DNA of 64,000 nt from the NCBI RefSeq assembly GCF_041435195.1, contig NZ_CP108106.1:8135001-8199000 (forward strand). The letters run 5' to 3'. Below are positions 1 through 8,078 of the stretch, one piece after another. Origin of the DNA: Streptomyces sp. NBC_00224 (lineage in GTDB: Bacteria > Actinomycetota > Actinomycetes > Streptomycetales > Streptomycetaceae). Each line of letters opens with the position of its first letter. The stretch's first letter is position 1. The position numbers were made by a program, and so were the translations under genes. The notes below the pieces were generated by a model. It had not been told where the DNA came from. It made no database searches and saw nothing but the letters and a program-made list of their open reading frames with translations.

Positions 1-228
1 GTGGGCCTGGATGAAGTTCTGCGCCCCACGGGCCTTGAACGAGCCGGTGTGCTGCATGAACTCCAGCGCCAGCCACACCTTGGAGGCCTCTTCGGGGCGG
101 TCGCCGAGCGGGCCGCGACGGGCGGCGCGGACCTCCCCGGGATCGGCCGGGGCGAGGGCGACGGGCCGGACGCGTCCGGCGATGCGGTCGGCGGCCGCCT
201 TGACGTCGCCGTACGTGAGCTGGTGCAT
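1..228 (-). CDS. PLP-dependent threonine/serine dehydratase, N-terminal part (cut by window start)
   Basis: Only the first 76 residues are present; the rest lies left of base 1. The segment GSFKARGAQN is the classic fold-type II PLP lysine motif of threonine/serine dehydratases, where the Lys forms the Schiff base, and it is preceded by a substrate-side stretch (LALEFMQHT). The family deaminates Thr or Ser to 2-oxoacids, but related ammonia-lyases share this N-terminus, so substrate is open. I chose ATG at 228 because GGGAG stands 7 nt upstream; an in-frame ATG at 243 is possible. It is divergent from the TetR gene, which may control it. Confidence 0.8.
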   Translation of the reverse strand, partial: MHQLTYGDVKAAADRIAGRVRPVALAPADPGEVRAARRGPLGDRPEEASKVWLALEFMQHTGSFKARGAQNFIQAH

Positions 229-302
229 GTCGGGGACTCCCATGCGGAGGGGGCGCTCAGGACGAGGCGTGGCCCCGGGCGGTGACGATGACGATGACGT
301 TC

Positions 303-323
303 GATACGCTGTACCGTACGCTG
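303..323. promoter_or_regulatory. Candidate TetR operator between divergent genes
   Basis: TACGCTG occurs twice as a direct repeat (305-311 and 317-323), enclosing GTAC-C-GTAC. It lies between the dehydratase start and the ATG at 330 of the TetR gene, where an autoregulatory operator would be expected. Inference from position and symmetry only. Confidence 0.35.
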
Positions 324-329
324 GCTCAC

Positions 330-998
330 ATGCCCAGGCAATCCGCATCCCTCGACCTCGCGACCCCCGAGCGCATCGCCGAGGCCGCCCTGCTCATCGT
401 GGACCGGGAAGGCTCCGCGGCCCTGAGCTTCCGGACCCTGGCCGCCCGGCTCGGTATCGCCCACGCCACGCTCCAGCGCCGCTGCACGGACCTGGCCGGG
501 CTCCTCGACCTGTGCGTGGACCACCTCGCCGCATCTCTGCCCGACATCGGACCCGGCACTGCCTGGGCGGATGCCACCGAAGCCCGCTTCCGGCGCCTGT
601 ACGAGCTGCTGGCCGCCCATCCGGGCCTGATCGCCCTGCGCGGCGCCCGCCCCTGGCTCGGCCCCCAGATCCTCAAGCGCCTGGTCGAGCCGCAACTGGC
701 CGATTCCCTCGCGGCCGGGATGACGCCCCAGGAGGCGATCACCTGCTACCGGCGGATGTACCTGCTGACCCTGGGCAGCGCGAGCTTCGTCGACCACCAC
801 GACCCCGGCGCCGCCCAGGCCGCCACCCGCACCGCGCTGGCCGCGCTGGACCCCGCCGAGTTCCCGGTGCTGACCGGGCACCTTGCCGCCATCCTGCCCG
901 CCGTGGTCGACCACGAGGTCTTCTTCGGGGCGCTCCGCCAGCTCATCGACGCGGCCGACCCGACCCGGACTGCCGTGACTCCGGGCGGCGTTCGGTAA
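330..998 (+). CDS. TetR/AcrR-family transcriptional regulator
   Basis: A 222-residue one-component repressor. The N-terminal helix-turn-helix reads RIAEAALLIVD then LSFRTLAARLGIAHATLQRR, which fits the TetR family, followed by an all-helical ligand/dimer domain with no recognisable ligand class. The start is uncertain: GTG at 282 is in frame and adds 16 residues (MTMTMTF...), but the homologous region begins near ATG 330, the extra stretch overlaps the repeat at 303-323, and neither start has a clear ribosome binding site. The gene is divergent from the dehydratase, a usual arrangement for a TetR regulator and its target. A terminator follows. Confidence 0.85.
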   Translation: MPRQSASLDLATPERIAEAALLIVDREGSAALSFRTLAARLGIAHATLQRRCTDLAGLLDLCVDHLAASLPDIGPGTAWADATEARFRRLYELLAAHPGLIALRGARPWLGPQILKRLVEPQLADSLAAGMTPQEAITCYRRMYLLTLGSASFVDHHDPGAAQAATRTALAALDPAEFPVLTGHLAAILPAVVDHEVFFGALRQLIDAADPTRTAVTPGGVR

Positions 999-1026
999 CG
1001 GCCGCTCGGCACCGCCTGAGCCCGCA

Positions 1027-1055
1027 CGTGCTCCCGGATCTTGCCCGGGAGCACG
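1027..1055. terminator. Bidirectional hairpin terminator
   Basis: Perfect 11-bp arms CGTGCTCCCGG / CCGGGAGCACG with a 7-nt loop lie between the convergent TetR gene (ends 998) and the hydrolase gene (ends 1101). There is no T-run, as is common in high-GC actinomycetes. Confidence 0.7.
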
Positions 1056-1100
1056 CATCGGCGGTCGGGTTCCCCGTCGTACTTCTGCCCTGACGGGTGG

Positions 1101-2708
1101 TCAGAAGCGGCCGTGGACGGCCTCCGGGTCCGTGGGTGAGACCGCGGCCACGGAGGCCTTCGCGGCCGGGGTGGGCTCGACGTAGGTCGGTGCCGGGTCG
1201 GCCTCCGGGGCGCAGGTCTTGGCGATGGATCCCTTGCCGGTGGGCAGGGTTCCGTCGCGGAGGTAGGCGACGAAGGTGTCGTCCAGGCAGGCGTTGCCGT
1301 GGAAGAGGACCTCGTGGAAGCTGCCGCCGTTCTGGACGACCAGCTTGGAGCCGGGCAGCGCCTTGTGCATCGCGACCGCGCCGGGGTAGGGCGTGGCCGC
1401 GTCCTCGGTCGCCTGGAACAGCAGCACCGGCGGAAGGCCCTTGCCGGTGACCTTCAGTCGGCCCGGGCCGCCCTGGTAGGGCCAGAACATGCAGGCGGCG
1501 TTGTACCACATGTTGTTGTACGTGTAGAACGGCGCGACCGCGTTGACCTTGGCCTGGTCCTTCTTCCAGAACTCCCAGTCCCGGGGCCAGGCGCTCTCCG
1601 TGCACTGCGTGGCGTTGTAGTTCGGGAAGGCCCCGTCGTCGGCGCCCGGCGCGGCGTACCGGTTGTAGGCGATGTTCAGCGGCCGGGTGTCGTGCCGGGT
1701 GAGGTAGCCCGAGAGCACCGTGGCCATCCGGGGCCAGCGCAGGAAGTTGTAGCCGCCGCCGTAGAAGGTGTCCTCGAACTCTGCCGGGCCGATCTTGCCG
1801 GGAGCGGGCGCGGCGGACACCGGGGCGGTGCGCAGCGCGTCCTCCATGGCGTAGTACTTCTTGATCACGGCGTCCGCGTCGGTGCCGAGGTGGTAGACCG
1901 AGTCGGCTTTGGCCGTCCACTCCGCGAAGGCGCGGAAGCGCCGCTCGTGCTCCTTGTCCTGGAGGATGTTGTGGTCGTACCAGGAGATGGTGGGACCGAC
2001 GATGCTGTCCAGGACCATGCGCCGTACATGGGACGGGAACAGCTGGCCGTAGGTGGAGCCCAGCGAGGTGCCCCACGAGCCGCCGTAGAAGTTGATCTTC
2101 TTGGCGCCGAGCGCGCCGCGGATGCGGTCCATGTCCCGTGCACTGTCGACCGTCGTCATGTGCGGCAGGATCCAGCTCCAGTCCGCCGCGCAGTCGGCGG
2201 CGTACGTCGCGGCCCTGCCGAGCCACGCCTTCTCGGTGCCGTGGCCGACCTGGTAGTCGGGCCGTTCGCCGTCGAAGTAGTGCGCGTCGCAGACCACATG
2301 GGGTTCGCTGCCGTTGGTGCCACGGGGGTCGAAGCCGATCCAGTCGTACGTCGAGGCGACGTCGGCCGGGATCTGGCCGGTGATGTACGCGGGCATCCAC
2401 AGCCCGCTGGCGCCGGGGCCGCCGGGGTTGAGCAGGATCGGACCCTGCTGCTTGGCCTTGGGGGCGGTGGCGGGCAGCCGGTTGAGCTTGATCTTGATCT
2501 TCCGCCCGTCCGGGTGGGCGTAGTCCACCGGGACCTCCAGCATCGCGCACTGCAGCGCCGGGGTCGTGGTGTCACCGCAGGACGTCCAGGCGATCCGGCC
2601 CGCGCCGGTCTCGTGGCTTTCGCTGTCGGGGGCCGCGGCGACCGGGACCGCGCTGCCCAGTAGGACGGTCGAGACCGCAACGGCCAGCAGTGCCAATGGT
2701 CTTCGCAT
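1101..2708 (-). CDS. Secreted tripeptidyl aminopeptidase-like alpha/beta hydrolase
   Basis: A 535-residue exported serine peptidase of the Streptomyces TAP/SlpD/SlpE type, which removes short peptides from protein N-termini outside the cell. A Sec signal peptide covers about residues 1-26 (MRRPLALLAVAVSTVLLG, cleavage near VAAA). The oxyanion segment NPGGPGASG lies at about 94-102, the nucleophile elbow GGSWGTS places Ser at 211, and the C-terminal TAP-like domain has ATEDAATP (Asp) and GSFHEV (His). Length is right for the family. GAGGAGG precedes the ATG. The promoter region carries an inverted repeat (2760-2790) related to the sites before the peptide-use genes at 27-40 kb, so co-regulation with that set is my inference. 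Confidence 0.9.
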   Translation of the reverse strand: MRRPLALLAVAVSTVLLGSAVPVAAAPDSESHETGAGRIAWTSCGDTTTPALQCAMLEVPVDYAHPDGRKIKIKLNRLPATAPKAKQQGPILLNPGGPGASGLWMPAYITGQIPADVASTYDWIGFDPRGTNGSEPHVVCDAHYFDGERPDYQVGHGTEKAWLGRAATYAADCAADWSWILPHMTTVDSARDMDRIRGALGAKKINFYGGSWGTSLGSTYGQLFPSHVRRMVLDSIVGPTISWYDHNILQDKEHERRFRAFAEWTAKADSVYHLGTDADAVIKKYYAMEDALRTAPVSAAPAPGKIGPAEFEDTFYGGGYNFLRWPRMATVLSGYLTRHDTRPLNIAYNRYAAPGADDGAFPNYNATQCTESAWPRDWEFWKKDQAKVNAVAPFYTYNNMWYNAACMFWPYQGGPGRLKVTGKGLPPVLLFQATEDAATPYPGAVAMHKALPGSKLVVQNGGSFHEVLFHGNACLDDTFVAYLRDGTLPTGKGSIAKTCAPEADPAPTYVEPTPAAKASVAAVSPTDPEAVHGRF

Positions 2709-2759
2709 GTGCCCTCCTCAGTCGGCGCGCCATGGCGGCGCGACGGGGTCAGGCAAATC

Positions 2760-2790
2760 ATGTGACATGTGCAATGGCACATGTCACGTA
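2760..2790. promoter_or_regulatory. Inverted-repeat operator, GTGACATGTGC-N4-GCACATGTCAC
   Basis: Perfect 11-bp arms at 2762-2772 and 2777-2787 with AATG between. Each half also contains GTGA-CATG or CATG-TCAC, so the site can be read as two overlapping imperfect copies of the GTGA-N4-TCAC palindrome seen at 26957, 34056-34091, 34191 and 37383. It is about 50 bp upstream of the TAP-like start codon. The relation to the other sites is by eye, not by a scored matrix. Confidence 0.6.
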
Positions 2791-2840
2791 GTGGAATTAC
2801 TCGTTATGCAACCGTGATTGAGCGCCGGAGGAAGTACGGA

Positions 2841-2880
2841 AGGGGCGACCGCACCCCACTCGGTGGGTGCGGTCGCCCCT
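2841..2880. terminator. Strong hairpin terminator of the MMPL gene
   Basis: Perfect 16-bp arms (AGGGGCGACCGCACCC and its complement) around an 8-nt loop, 41 bp beyond the MMPL stop codon on the minus strand. It separates that gene from the TAP-like promoter region. Confidence 0.8.
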
Positions 2881-2920
2881 GGCTGTCGACCGGTCGTCGG
2901 CCCGGTCCGTGGCTCGCGTG

Positions 2921-5140
2921 TCAGTGGACCGTGACGCGGTCCTCGTGGGGCAGGGAGCCGGCCGGCTGATCGGCGTGGTGGCGGCCCTTGGTGCGGCCCG
3001 GGCGGACCGGCCACCAGATGCTCCGGCCGAGGAGGGCGGCGAGCGCGGGCACCAGCACGATGGACAGGACGAAGGCGGAGAGGAGGATGCCGAGCCCGGT
3101 CGCGAAGCCGATCTGCTGGGTGGCGGGCGCCGCGTTCACCGCGAGGCTGCCGAAGGAGGCGGCGAGGACCACACCGGCCGTGGCGATGGCGGGAGCGGTG
3201 TGGCGTACGGCGCGGGCGACGGCGGCCCGGGCCGGTCCCGGGCGTTCCATCTCTTCGCGGATCCGGTCGCTGATGAGGATGTTGTAGTCGGTGCCGAGGG
3301 CGACCACGAAGAGGAACAGCACCAGCGGCAGGACGAAGTTGACGCCCGGCTTGTCGAGCAGGTGCTGGAAGAAGAGCGCGGAGGCGCCCAGCGTCGCGGC
3401 GAAGCCGAGCCCCACGGCGATCATCAGGACGGCCGGGGCGAGCAGGCTCCTCAGCAGGACGATCAGGATGAGGGCGATCAAGCCCGCGGCGACCGGGAAC
3501 ACGGTCTTCAGATCGTGGTCGACGGCGGTGGAGATGTCCGCGAAGATCGCCGCCGTACCGCCGACATGGGCCTCCATACCGGCAGGCGTGTGGAGGGCGA
3601 CGGTGTCGCGGACCGGCCCCGAGACGAGGTCGCGGGCCTTCTTGCTCTGGGTGTCGGCGGTGAGGTAGACGTCGATGCGGGCCGCCGTACGGTCCTCGTT
3701 CAGCACGGTCTGGCCGACCTGGCCGACGCCTTGGACCTTGGTGAGGGCCTTGGGCAGTGCGTCGACGCTTCGGGTGGTGAGGGTACGGCCCCGGTCGGCC
3801 GTGACGTAGACGGTGGTCGGATCCGACACCCCGGCAGGCAGGGCGCGGTTGATCTCGGCGGCGGTGGCGGCCGCCGGGGTGTCCTCGTTACCGCCCGTCT
3901 GGTCGAAGTCCATGCGGATACCGGCGACTCCGGCCGCCAGCGCACCGAGCAGGGCCACGGAGGCCACCACGAGGGTGAGCGGGCGGCGGGCAACCAGGTC
4001 ACCGACGCGCCCGGCGGTGCCCGGGCGGGGTTCGCGCCGCAGCGCCCGGGAGGGCCAGAACATCTTGCGCCCGCTGACCGCGAGCAGCGCGGGCATCAGG
4101 GTGAGGCTGGCGAGCAGCATGACGAGCACGGACAGGGCGATGGCGGGGCCCAGGACGCGGAACTGCCCGAAGGTCGCGATGCCCAGGGTGGCGAAGGCGG
4201 CGACGATGGTGAGGGCCGCCGAGGTGATCGCGGTGCCGACCCGGCCGGTGACCTCCGCGGCCACGGCACGGGCGGGCAGGTCGGGATGGGCCCGCAGCTG
4301 TTCGCGGAAGCGGAAGAGAAGGAAGAGGAAGTAGTCGACACCGATGCCGATCAGTACGACGCTGATCAGGTTCGGAGTGGAGGTGTCGAGGTCGATGCCG
4401 GTGAGCAACGCGGCGCCCACGACCGCCCCGAGCGCGGCGCCGCTGATGATGGCGACCGCCAGCAGGGGCACGAACGCGGCCAGCACACTGCGGAACACCA
4501 GAATGTTGACCAGCACGATCAGGCCGACCATGAGCGCGCCGACGACGGTGGTGGTCGTCTCCTCCGCCTCCGTGGTGTCGACGAGGTCGGCGAGTCCGCC
4601 GGTGAAGCCGGTACGCATCTGGGCACCGGCGAACTCGTGCTTCACGTTGTCCCGGAAGGCCCGGTAGAGGTCGTGCATACCGGGGTCGGTGGAGTTGCCG
4701 GTCAGCTGCACGGAGAGCAGTTCGAAGCCCCGGTCGGGAGCGACCATGGCGGGACTGACCTTGGGCGTCTGGGAGTAGTCCTCGGCCAGGAACGCCGGCT
4801 TGTCCCCGCTGGGCTCGGGCATCTTGACGTGCCGTCGGCCCAGCTCCGCCGCGATGTCGCCGACGCGCCGCTGGTCGGCTCCGGTCAGCGCCTCGCCGTC
4901 CGTCCGGGCGACGAGCACGGTCACCGCGTTGGCGTCGGGCTTCGCCCCGAACTTCTCCTCGGCGACCTTGAGCGCGGCGGCCGAATCGTACTTCGCGGGC
5001 AGGAAGTCCCCGCTCTGGCTCTGGGTGACGCGGAAGAGCAGCGACTGGCCGAGCAGGGCGAGGAAGATGCCCACCACGGCCCAGAGGGCGATGACCTTCC
5101 ATGGGCTGCGGGTGGAGAACCCGGTCAGGGCGCGGATCAC
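2921..5140 (-). CDS. MMPL-family (RND superfamily) membrane transporter
   Basis: About 739 residues. Predicted proton-driven exporter of lipids or small hydrophobic compounds in the cytoplasmic membrane. It has the MmpL layout: one N-terminal helix (WKVIALWAVVGIFLALL), a large extracytoplasmic loop, a helix bundle with SVVLIGIGVDYFLFLLFRFRE, a second loop, and a second bundle with ALGTDYNILISDRIREE. The repeated GxxxDY motifs are the proton-relay signature. I chose GTG at 5140 because GGAGG lies 5 nt upstream and the protein then starts at the conserved N-terminal helix; a longer frame to 5368 adds only Pro/Ser-rich sequence. It is divergent from the two-component pair at 5410-7292, probably its regulator. 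The substrate is not visible. Confidence 0.9.
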   Translation of the reverse strand: MIRALTGFSTRSPWKVIALWAVVGIFLALLGQSLLFRVTQSQSGDFLPAKYDSAAALKVAEEKFGAKPDANAVTVLVARTDGEALTGADQRRVGDIAAELGRRHVKMPEPSGDKPAFLAEDYSQTPKVSPAMVAPDRGFELLSVQLTGNSTDPGMHDLYRAFRDNVKHEFAGAQMRTGFTGGLADLVDTTEAEETTTTVVGALMVGLIVLVNILVFRSVLAAFVPLLAVAIISGAALGAVVGAALLTGIDLDTSTPNLISVVLIGIGVDYFLFLLFRFREQLRAHPDLPARAVAAEVTGRVGTAITSAALTIVAAFATLGIATFGQFRVLGPAIALSVLVMLLASLTLMPALLAVSGRKMFWPSRALRREPRPGTAGRVGDLVARRPLTLVVASVALLGALAAGVAGIRMDFDQTGGNEDTPAAATAAEINRALPAGVSDPTTVYVTADRGRTLTTRSVDALPKALTKVQGVGQVGQTVLNEDRTAARIDVYLTADTQSKKARDLVSGPVRDTVALHTPAGMEAHVGGTAAIFADISTAVDHDLKTVFPVAAGLIALILIVLLRSLLAPAVLMIAVGLGFAATLGASALFFQHLLDKPGVNFVLPLVLFLFVVALGTDYNILISDRIREEMERPGPARAAVARAVRHTAPAIATAGVVLAASFGSLAVNAAPATQQIGFATGLGILLSAFVLSIVLVPALAALLGRSIWWPVRPGRTKGRHHADQPAGSLPHEDRVTVH

Positions 5141-5269
5141 TTTGTCCTCCGACGGTGGCTGGGGTGCGGCGCTTTCGGCCGATGACCAGCACATCAGCGC
5201 GGCGGGGCGCAGTCGTCCGAGCGCGGGAGGAGATACGGCCTGGGAGCTCGGGGTGGGCGTGGGCGAGGA

Positions 5270-5326
5270 CTGGGACCCTGGTCCCAGGGCGGGATCGGAC
5301 CGCGGGCCCGGTACGGGCCCGGTCCG
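5270..5326. promoter_or_regulatory. Palindromes in the MMPL / two-component divergent region
   Basis: CTGGGACC-CT-GGTCCCAG is a perfect 8+2+8 palindrome at 5270-5287, followed by GGGCCCG-GTA-CGGGCCC at 5304-5320. They sit roughly midway between the two divergent start codons, where a NarL-type regulator could bind. Function is inferred. Confidence 0.45.
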
Positions 5327-5409
5327 CGATGCGAGACTGGGATCATGGAACGAGGGCCACTGACACACCGTCGGCGGCCCGGATCGCCACTCACAGAATC
5401 AGGACCCTC

Positions 5410-6597
5410 ATGGTGACCACGCGCCCCGCGCCCCGGGCCCCCGCGACCCGGCAGGGCGGCGACGCGCCCTGGACGCGCAACGACGGCCTGGTCGCGGTCG
5501 GCGCCGGGGTCATGGACCTGCTCAGTTTCACCTTCGCCAGCCTGGCGGGACAGGGCGACGTTCCCGTGGTCGGATGCGTGCTGCTGGTGGTCGCCGCGCT
5601 GCCGCTGCTGGTGCGGCGCCGTGCGCCGGTGCTCGTACTCGCGGCCGTGCTGCTGCTGGGACTAGGGCTGAACCTGACCGTGCCCACGGCACTGCACTTC
5701 GGCGCCGCCGTGGTGGTCGCGCTCTACTCCGTCGTACGGTTCAGGAGCGCGCCCGTGGTGGTGGCGGCATCGCTGGCCGCGGTGGCGACGCTGGTGGACT
5801 GGACGAAGTGGCCGCGGCTGTCGCTGATGGAAATGGTGGGCAACGTGCTCGCCGCCGTGACCGTGATCATCGCGGGGGCGGTGATGAAACGCTGGCAGCG
5901 GGACATCGAGGCCAACCGCCGGCTGCTCGCGGACCGGGCCGTGGCGGCCGAACGGCGCCGCATCGCACGGGAGTTGCACGACATCGTGGCGCACCACATC
6001 ACCACCATGCAGCTGATGGCCGGGGGCGCCCGGGCCAACCTCGCCCGTGACCCGGAGGTGGCCAGGGAGGCGCTGGTCGAACTGGAGGGCTCCGGGCGCA
6101 TGGCGCTGCACGAGATGCGTCAACTCCTGGACGTACTGCGGGCCGGGGACGAGGCGGAGGACGAGCCGATCGCCCCGCAGCCCGGCATCGCCGACCTGGA
6201 GCGCATCGTCGCCGAGTCGTGCCGGGCCGGTCTCCCGACCGCACTCGACGTACGGGGCGGCGAGCGTCCGCTGCCGCCGAGCGTGGGTCTGACGGTGTTC
6301 CGGATCGTGCAGGAGTCGCTCACCAACGCGCGCAAGTACGCGGGCGAGGCGCGGGCCCAGGTGCGGTTGACCTACGAGCCGGACGGGGTGGCGGTGGAGG
6401 TCTCGGACGACGGGACGGGCGCCTGCGAGGGGCTCGTGCGGGCGGGCACCGCATCGGGTTCCGGCTACGGCCTGGTGGGGATGCGGGAGCGGGCCGCGCT
6501 GCACGGCGGGACGTTCGAGGCCGGTCCGCTGGACGAGGCCGGATTCAGGGTGGCGGCACGGCTGCCGCTGACGGCCGACGAGGGGGCGCTGCGGTGA
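5410..6597 (+). CDS. Sensor histidine kinase (NarL/DesK-type)
   Basis: A 395-residue membrane kinase. The N-terminal half holds about five membrane helices (residues about 30-158) and no large extracellular domain. The dimerisation/phosphoacceptor helix has RRRIARELHDIVAHHITTM with His at 190, the HisKA_3 signature, and the C-terminus has the HATPase signature (TNARKYAGEA, VSDDGTGA, GYGLVGMRER). ATG 5410 was chosen because the frame upstream reads through the MMPL promoter region. The response regulator follows with a GTGA overlap, so the two are translationally coupled. The likely output is the divergent MMPL exporter. The signal is unknown; a membrane-intrinsic stress is usual for this layout. 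Confidence 0.92.
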   Translation: MVTTRPAPRAPATRQGGDAPWTRNDGLVAVGAGVMDLLSFTFASLAGQGDVPVVGCVLLVVAALPLLVRRRAPVLVLAAVLLLGLGLNLTVPTALHFGAAVVVALYSVVRFRSAPVVVAASLAAVATLVDWTKWPRLSLMEMVGNVLAAVTVIIAGAVMKRWQRDIEANRRLLADRAVAAERRRIARELHDIVAHHITTMQLMAGGARANLARDPEVAREALVELEGSGRMALHEMRQLLDVLRAGDEAEDEPIAPQPGIADLERIVAESCRAGLPTALDVRGGERPLPPSVGLTVFRIVQESLTNARKYAGEARAQVRLTYEPDGVAVEVSDDGTGACEGLVRAGTASGSGYGLVGMRERAALHGGTFEAGPLDEAGFRVAARLPLTADEGALR

Positions 6598-7292
6598 ACG
6601 GGACGACGGACGACGTGACGCGAACACAGGCCATCAGAGTGCTGATCGCGGACGACCAGCCGCTCGTACGGCGCGGACTCGCTCTGATCCTCACCCCCGA
6701 CCCGGCCTTCGAGGTGGTGGGCGAGGCGGGCAACGGCGAGGAGGCCGTCGCCCTCGCCCACCGGCTGCGGCCCGACGTCGTGGTGATGGACATCCGGATG
6801 CCGGTGCTCGACGGCGTCGCCGCGACCGGCCGGCTCGCGGCGGAACTGCCCGGCTGCCGGGTGCTGGCGCTGAGCACCTTCGACATGGACGAGTACGTGG
6901 TGGCCGCGCTGCGCGCCGGGGCCTGCGGATTCCTGCCGAAGGACATCTCACCGGAGGAACTCGTGGCGGCGGTACGGGTGGTGCACACGGGCGAGGCGGC
7001 CGTCGCACCCCGGCTGCTGACCCGGTTGATCTCCACGTACGTCAGGGCCCCGGAGCGCCCCGGGCCGCCCCTCGCGCAGATCGGCGATCTGACCCCGCGC
7101 GAGGCGGAGGTGTGGCGGCTGATGGCCACGGGCCTCGACAACGCGGAGATCGCCGAGGCGATGAGCGTCAGCGGCTCCACCGTCAAGAACCACATCACCA
7201 GCCTCTTCGGCAAACTCGGCGTCCGCGACCGCGCCCAGGCGGTGATCGTGGCGTACGAGACGGGAGTGGTCGAGGTCGGTCGTACGGGCTGA
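6594..7292 (+). CDS. NarL/FixJ-family response regulator
   Basis: A 232-residue two-domain regulator. The receiver domain has the acidic pocket ADD at 19-21, phosphoacceptor Asp at 66 in VVVMDIRMP, and Lys in FLPKDISP. The C-terminal LuxR-type helix-turn-helix reads LTPREAEVWRLMATGLDNAEIAEAMSVS then STVKNHITSLFGKLG. The GTG start overlaps the kinase stop by 4 bp. It should bind DNA as a dimer, and the palindromes at 5270-5326 are candidate targets. Confidence 0.93.
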   Translation: MNGTTDDVTRTQAIRVLIADDQPLVRRGLALILTPDPAFEVVGEAGNGEEAVALAHRLRPDVVVMDIRMPVLDGVAATGRLAAELPGCRVLALSTFDMDEYVVAALRAGACGFLPKDISPEELVAAVRVVHTGEAAVAPRLLTRLISTYVRAPERPGPPLAQIGDLTPREAEVWRLMATGLDNAEIAEAMSVSGSTVKNHITSLFGKLGVRDRAQAVIVAYETGVVEVGRTG

Positions 7293-7323
7293 GCGTCGAC
7301 TCGTCGACTCGTCGGTTCCTCGA

Positions 7324-7857
7324 TCAGATGACGTGAGCGGCGATGGCGTGGGCGCACGTCAGGGACTCCGTGTGCGTCGTGTCCACCTCCACGTCGTAGA
7401 CGACGCCCTCGTGCGCCATGTGCGCTTGGGATGCGGCCATTCCCCGGGTCCGGTCGCCCCGCGCGGTCTCACGGGCCGCCGCGACCGCGCTCTCGCACCG
7501 GACGCCGACCCACAGCACGGCCAGGTCGCCAACAGCCTCGCGCCAGCGCTGCTGGGAGGCGGCTCCGCCGAGGAAGACGTCGTCGACGACGACCCTGGCG
7601 CCCGCCCGGGCCGTCGCCGCGACGCCTTCCATCCAGGCCGCCTCCAGCGCCCGGAAGTCGGCCCCGACGTTGACCGTGCCGTCCGCCTCGAACCCGATGC
7701 CGTCAGCTGACGTCTGCATGCTCACGGGCATGGCGTCGATGAGCGAGTCGATTCCGAACGCCAGCCACGGATGGGGCAGTACGGCCTGCAGGCACCGTAC
7801 GATCCCGGATTTACCAGAGCTGGAGCCGCCGTTGAGAATGATCATCTGAGTCGTCAC
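7324..7857 (-). CDS. cpt: Chloramphenicol 3-O-phosphotransferase-like kinase
   Basis: A 177-residue P-loop kinase matching the Streptomyces venezuelae Cpt family in length and motifs: Walker A GGSSSGKS at 10-17, the catalytic Asp at 37 in FGIDSL, and the lid/DxD stretch [10 protein letters not shown]. Cpt phosphorylates the 3-hydroxyl of chloramphenicol and gives self-resistance in producers. Here no chloramphenicol biosynthesis gene is nearby, so the role may be general resistance or another small-molecule kinase. GTG 7857 matches the family N-terminus ([11 protein letters not shown]); an ATG farther upstream would add unconserved residues. It converges with the response regulator; only 31 bp separate them. 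Confidence 0.87.
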   Translation of the reverse strand: MTTQMIILNGGSSSGKSGIVRCLQAVLPHPWLAFGIDSLIDAMPVSMQTSADGIGFEADGTVNVGADFRALEAAWMEGVAATARAGARVVVDDVFLGGAASQQRWREAVGDLAVLWVGVRCESAVAAARETARGDRTRGMAASQAHMAHEGVVYDVEVDTTHTESLTCAHAIAAHVI

Positions 7858-8078
7858 CGCGACACAGTACGGTGCCTGCCCCCGCGGTACGGAATGAGTT
7901 TCCGGCCCGTCGTCACGCCGCGCGACGATGTTGCCGAGGCGGCGGGGCCATGATGCGGACATGAGCGACCGTGACGATTTGGTCCGGGTCCGTGGTGAGC
8001 TCCGCCCGGCACCCGCATGTCCGGATGTGACAGGGAACCGTCATTGCGGTCGTCGGTGGTGGCAGTGAGGATGGGTGC

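Noticed and set aside
2867..5185. Long plus-strand open frame (772 residues) opposite the MMPL gene
   Set aside because: Its translation is Gly/Asp/Glu/Gln-rich shadow sequence of the high-GC MMPL codons, with no family features. The minus strand has clear membrane helices and motifs.
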